Positions 7,562 to 10,647 of a stretch of DNA of 10,647 nucleotides are shown here, piece after piece; position 1 is the first letter of the stretch, and each line of letters begins with the position of its first letter. A model generated the notes under the pieces. It searched no databases. It was not told the origin of the DNA and saw only the letters and a program-made list of their open reading frames with translations. Made by a program: the position numbers and the translations under genes. Origin of the DNA: G039029935 sp039029935 (GTDB lineage: Bacteria > Chloroflexota > Anaerolineae > Caldilineales > Caldilineaceae); the NCBI GenBank assembly GCA_039029935.1, contig JBCCFC010000362.1, forward strand, positions 1-10,647, written 5' to 3'.

Positions 7562-7601
7562 GTCGGTATTCGGTGTGTCGGTATTCGGTGTGTCGGTATT
7601 C
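7562..7601. repeat. 15-bp tandem repeat, 2.7 copies
   Basis: The + strand unit GTCGGTATTCGGTGT occurs at 7562-7576 and 7577-7591, and its first ten bases again at 7592-7601. Each unit is a 7-mer ATTCGGT plus an 8-mer GTGTCGGT, related to the heptamers after the protease gene. It is part of the 155-bp gap between binding-protein and permease genes. Confidence 0.88.
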
Positions 7602-7640
7602 AGCAGGTCAGTAAATCGGTGTCCATCCACAGAATACCGA

Positions 7641-7672
7641 CCTACTGACCTACTGACCTACTGACCTACTGA
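7641..7672. repeat. 8-bp tandem repeat, four perfect copies
   Basis: CCTACTGA is repeated four times without change (TCAGTAGG on the mRNA strand), ending 11 bp from the stop codon of the binding-protein gene. The complementary word GGTCAGTA occurs once at 7606-7613 and once after the protease gene, so this tract can pair with it in several registers. Confidence 0.92.
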
Positions 7673-7683
7673 TGTACCGACGA

Positions 7684-9003
7684 CTAAATATCCGAGATAA
7701 CAGCCGTCACCTTTGGTGCAACCTCTGGGAAGACATCGGCAGCTTTGACATCACCCGCGTAAACCTTCTCCAGTGCATCGCCAATCAGCTTGAGTGCTTC
7801 ACCTTCGTTGGCTGGCCCCGGCAAAATGTGACCATATTCCAACGCTTGCGGAATGACATCCCAATTCACGTCAAAATCAACCTCAGCCACCCAAGGTGCA
7901 GGCGTCATTTCATTCGATGAGCGACGTGTGCCTGGGAAGTTGGCATTGCTAGAGTAGTTGTAGATACCCTGCGTACTACAGTTGTAGTTGAGCCATGTCC
8001 ATGCTTCATCCTTGTTTTCAGATGAGGTCGAAATAGCGTTGAAAGCTCCGTGTGTAATGGTGTCACGCTGTGCTTGGCTTGGCTCTGGCACAATGTTGAA
8101 GCGGAAGCCCGAATCGACCAACGTGCCTGTGACCCAGCTACCCATGCGTTGCATACCGATTTGACCAGCAGCCAGTAGCTCTGCTGCCGCACCTGCACCA
8201 CCAATACCGACAATCTGTGATGGTGATGGCATGACGTTGCCGTCGAGCAACATATCCGCCCAGAATTGAATGGCATCAATGGCCTCTGGCTGGTCAATCA
8301 CACAACTTAGGTAATCATCGCTGTAGAAGTGACCACCATTTTGCCAGACCTGCTTGGCACTAAACATGTGCCAGCCCACAGGGATCGTTTCCGAGCCCCA
8401 TACTTTGTTGTCAGGATCGCTGATGGCGCGTGCTTTTTCTTCGTAATCGCTCCATGTAAAGCTCTCTGGGTCTGGATATTCAACTTCTGCCGCATCAAAG
8501 AGGTCAGCGTTATAGAAGGTGACATGTGGCGCCGCTGCATCAGGCACACCCACACGCTTGCCATCAACCAGCGGATAGTTCCACCAGTTCTCATAGAAGT
8601 CCTCTGGGTTGAAGTCAGGCTCGGCATCTACCATTGGTTGTATGTCGATGAACTGATTATTGCGTCCCATATCCAGAGCCATTGCTTCCCAACTGCGCAC
8701 CACATCAGGCAATGTACCCGCTGCTGCCAATGCTGGAATCTTGGCATGGAACTCACCAATCTGCTCCACCTCTACCATGATGCCAGAGTATTCTTCGTGA
8801 AAGGTATCTACAGTCATCATTACACCGTCAGCCGGGTCATGGCGTCCGTAGCGAATGGTGATCGGCTCGGCAGCAACATCGCCTCCTTCACCGCCACCGT
8901 CTGCTGGTGCGGCCACTGGCGCACAGGCAGCTAACAAGGCCAAACTAGCAGTTGCCCCCGTCAATTGCAAAAAAGAGCGTCGGCTCAATTTGGTTGATTG
9001 CAT
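7684..9003 (-). CDS. Sugar ABC transporter solute-binding lipoprotein (SBP family 1)
   Basis: A 439-residue extracytoplasmic receptor that captures a carbohydrate and hands it to the two permeases. The N-terminus combines a Tat-like signal (S7-R8-R9-S-F-L) with a lipobox LLAAC ending at Cys27, so export is probably by Tat followed by lipid anchoring. A Gly/Glu/Ala spacer (about 33-47) links to the binding domain. Motifs usual for family 1 include the 'AAAGTLPDVV' region (about 92-101), 'YNADLFD' and 'AAAELLAAGQIGMQRMGSW', which contributes to the sugar cleft in relatives. Length is normal. AAGGAG (9011-9016) lies seven bases before the ATG. First gene of the importer operon. The ligand is not predictable from sequence. 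Confidence 0.95.
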   Translation of the reverse strand: MQSTKLSRRSFLQLTGATASLALLAACAPVAAPADGGGEGGDVAAEPITIRYGRHDPADGVMMTVDTFHEEYSGIMVEVEQIGEFHAKIPALAAAGTLPDVVRSWEAMALDMGRNNQFIDIQPMVDAEPDFNPEDFYENWWNYPLVDGKRVGVPDAAAPHVTFYNADLFDAAEVEYPDPESFTWSDYEEKARAISDPDNKVWGSETIPVGWHMFSAKQVWQNGGHFYSDDYLSCVIDQPEAIDAIQFWADMLLDGNVMPSPSQIVGIGGAGAAAELLAAGQIGMQRMGSWVTGTLVDSGFRFNIVPEPSQAQRDTITHGAFNAISTSSENKDEAWTWLNYNCSTQGIYNYSSNANFPGTRRSSNEMTPAPWVAEVDFDVNWDVIPQALEYGHILPGPANEGEALKLIGDALEKVYAGDVKAADVFPEVAPKVTAVISDI

Positions 9004-9037
9004 GTTTTGTCTCCTTTGAACATGTTTATAAAAACAG

Positions 9038-9091
9038 ATATTGACTTTTGTAAATTTCAGTATATATGTCTCTAACTGTCTTTGTCAATAT
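9038..9091. promoter_or_regulatory. 8-bp inverted repeat flanking the importer promoter
   Basis: ATATTGAC (9038-9045) is mirrored exactly by GTCAATAT (9084-9091), 46 bp centre to centre. The right arm contains most of the importer -35. The left arm gives a + strand TTGACT (9041-9046) that, with TATATG at 9063-9068, forms a mirror-image promoter across a shared AT-rich centre. It could be an operator pair or a symmetric bidirectional promoter. Confidence 0.4.
9059..9088 (-). promoter_or_regulatory. Sigma-70-type promoter for the sugar importer operon
   Basis: On the - strand a perfect -35, TTGACA (complement of 9083-9088), is followed after 18 bp by TATACT (complement of 9059-9064), five of six matches to consensus. 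TATATA, two bases earlier, is an alternative -10 with a 16-bp spacer. The predicted transcript would start near 9052, giving a leader of about 50 nt before the binding-protein ATG. Confidence 0.7.
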
Positions 9092-9147
9092 TGCTTATTA
9101 CACACAGGCTTTCTACCATTGTTCAATCTGGAAACGCTGCCCATTTG

Positions 9148-9156
9148 TGCTATAAT
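9148..9156 (+). promoter_or_regulatory. Extended -10 promoter for the ATPase gene
   Basis: TGCTATAAT is a perfect extended -10 (TGnTATAAT). There is no good -35 at 16-18 bp upstream, which extended -10 promoters tolerate. The predicted start near 9163 gives a leader of about 34 nt. Confidence 0.65.
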
Positions 9157-9196
9157 GACAGATAAGCAGTATTGCGGCGATTCAGGAGAAAGATAC

Positions 9197-10647
9197 ATGA
9201 TTTCACAAGACTATTCAACAGAGGAACGACCAGACCCCATTTCCGAGCGTGTGGGTGTTGGCATGTTCACTGACCGCGAGCGTGAGATGGACAGGCTGAT
9301 GAAGTGGGTAGATCTCGTTGGTCAAAAGGTCGGACGTAGCCGCGCATTGGTGTCCCATCGACGGTATGGTAAGACGGCGATTATGGAACGGCTCTATAAT
9401 CGGATTTTTCGGGAGCGTAAGGATGTCATGCCTTTTTACTTTGAGTTGCATGACGGCATCCATAAAATATGGGACAAAAAACTGGCAGAGTTGTATTTCT
9501 ATGCATTTGTCCGGCAATATTTGGCCTATCGAACACGCAATGCAGAACTTGCCTTTAAAATCAAGCATACACGTGAATCCCTTTATGAAATTGCTGAAAA
9601 CGCGGATGAAACCTATATCAAGGAATTGATTACATGGTGGGAAGAGGATGGGAACATCAGTGATTTCATCAAAGTGCATGAAGTCATGCATAACTTAATC
9701 CATGATGTTGCCGTTCAAACGGGTTTGAGTATTATTGTGATGTTTGATGAGTTCCAGCGACTTAATCGAGTTGTCTATCAAGATGAAGCCTGTACGCACC
9801 CCTATGAACGCTATACCGACTCATTCTCAACCGCAGCAGAATCCTCACGCGCCCCCATGCTGATCGCGGGGTCCGAGGTGACAGCACTGACCGACGAGGC
9901 GTTGTGGGGGTCGATGCTCGGTCGTGTGGGCACCAGTCATATCGGTCGTTTACCCATTGCGGGCGCGGTTCAATTGGTGGATAAATTTGCGAAAAAGCAT
10001 GGTCTTGACATTGATTTCGACGTTGCTTACACCATCAGTCGTTTGGTGGATGGACATCCCTATTACATCTGGTGTCTGTTTAATAGCGAATGTTTGGATG
10101 CTGATTTGGATTTGACGACGGAAAAAGGGGTGAAAGCGGTCTTAACCTTTGAAGTGGGCAACCGGCAAGGACATATCCGTACCTTTTGGTACTACCATTT
10201 CGGTCATCATCTGGAGACGTTTAATTTGCCCCATGCACGTCGGCTGATTGTCTATCTGAGTCAATACCCCGATAAACTTCAAGAGCCTGAGGAGTCTGTA
10301 CATCTTAAAAAGTTACACGAAGATTTAAAATTGCCGATTTCGATTGAGGAAACCAATGAAATCCTCCAAAAGTTGATTTGGTGTGATCTCGTCTGGGAAC
10401 ATGCGCACCAACAGTATGGGGGGCTATCAGACCCACTGTTGCCACAGGTGTTGCGGATTGGCTATAGTTGGGAGATCGACCAAATTGAACGGCAACAGGC
10501 GGTTGAAAACGCACAGGCTGAGTGGGCAGGCAAGAGTGCGGCTTATTATGAAGAGATTATTGACAAGCTACGCAGCGAATTAAACTATTGGGTCGGTCAC
10601 GTGGGTGAGGTCTTTATCAAGAAGTTTATGGCGCATCACTTCAAGGA
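9197..10647 (+). CDS. P-loop ATPase of the archaeal-ATPase/STAND-like group, 3' end beyond window
   Basis: Open from ATG 9197 to the window edge (483 codons, no stop). AGGAG at 9184-9188 supports the start. Near the N-terminus 'FTDREREMDRL' (24-34) matches the FxGRExEL entry motif of this group. Walker A is 53-60, SHRRYGKT; the usual first Gly is Ser53, but Gly58, Lys59 and Thr60 are kept. Walker B is 'IIVMFDEF' (179-186) with Asp184 and Glu185. A sensor-1-like strand, 'PMLIAGSEV', is at 220-228. A lid-like helical region follows (about 255-320), then probable winged-helix segments (about 345-425), then a charged helix (about 427-462). The last residues, 'VGHVGEVFIKKFMAHHF', resemble the start of a PD-(D/E)xK-type nuclease domain seen in related proteins (inference). 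Cytoplasmic; target unknown. Transcribed divergently from the importer. Confidence 0.85.
   Translation, partial: MISQDYSTEERPDPISERVGVGMFTDREREMDRLMKWVDLVGQKVGRSRALVSHRRYGKTAIMERLYNRIFRERKDVMPFYFELHDGIHKIWDKKLAELYFYAFVRQYLAYRTRNAELAFKIKHTRESLYEIAENADETYIKELITWWEEDGNISDFIKVHEVMHNLIHDVAVQTGLSIIVMFDEFQRLNRVVYQDEACTHPYERYTDSFSTAAESSRAPMLIAGSEVTALTDEALWGSMLGRVGTSHIGRLPIAGAVQLVDKFAKKHGLDIDFDVAYTISRLVDGHPYYIWCLFNSECLDADLDLTTEKGVKAVLTFEVGNRQGHIRTFWYYHFGHHLETFNLPHARRLIVYLSQYPDKLQEPEESVHLKKLHEDLKLPISIEETNEILQKLIWCDLVWEHAHQQYGGLSDPLLPQVLRIGYSWEIDQIERQQAVENAQAEWAGKSAAYYEEIIDKLRSELNYWVGHVGEVFIKKFMAHHFK

Noticed and set aside
8329..8934. 201-codon frame antisense to the binding protein
   Set aside because: It lies wholly inside a well-supported gene, has no good ribosome binding site and no recognisable domain.
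9215..9691. 158-codon frame antisense to the ATPase
   Set aside because: It overlaps the N-terminal and Walker A region of the ATPase, whose frame has promoter, ribosome site and motifs; the antisense product has none.

Overview
The window looks like a chromosomal segment of a Chloroflexota bacterium, probably a filamentous Anaerolineae or Caldilineae type. This is inferred from three protein styles I associate with that phylum. They are a Tat-type lipoprotein sugar-binding protein with an 'AACAPVAAP' lipobox and Gly/Ala-rich linker, a large exported protein with an 'FLPLIMN' motif next to a long Thr/Pro linker, and a stand-alone AAA-type ATPase of a kind often multiplied in these genomes. 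No rRNA, tRNA, transposase, integrase or CRISPR array was found.

Layout. Bases 1-250 hold three copies of an 81-bp tandem repeat. Each copy folds into an outer stem carrying two hairpin arms, and the loops of the arms are complementary to each other. After about 150 bp of leader comes a giant secreted subtilase on the + strand (397-5493, 1698 aa). It has a signal peptide, a Thr/Pro linker, a propeptide-like region, a complete Asp/His/Asn/Ser peptidase S8 domain with an inserted calcium-loop motif, two GEVED-type modules and two duplicated C-terminal Ig-like modules. Its 3' end converges on a - strand operon across 179 bp that contain a heptamer repeat and two strong hairpins.

The - strand operon (9003 down to 5673) encodes a carbohydrate ABC importer of the CUT1 type: solute-binding lipoprotein, MalF/UgpA-like permease, then MalG/UgpE-like permease. 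The two permease genes overlap by one base (TAATG). The binding-protein and first permease genes are separated by 155 bp of short tandem repeats that can form several mutually exclusive hairpins. The first permease most likely starts at a TTG (base 7528) just downstream of these repeats. No ATPase subunit is present, so the importer must borrow one encoded elsewhere.

A 193-bp divergent intergenic region (9004-9196) carries a good promoter for the importer, an extended -10 promoter for the right-hand gene, and an 8-bp inverted repeat around the importer promoter. The right-hand gene (9197 to the window edge, incomplete) encodes a P-loop ATPase with a variant Walker A, a canonical Walker B and a possible nuclease-like start at its truncated C-terminus.

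A secreted protease and a sugar importer fit a heterotrophic polymer-degrading lifestyle, but nothing in the sequence shows that they are co-regulated. The most unusual material is in the non-coding DNA: the structured 81-bp array and the two related short-repeat regions.
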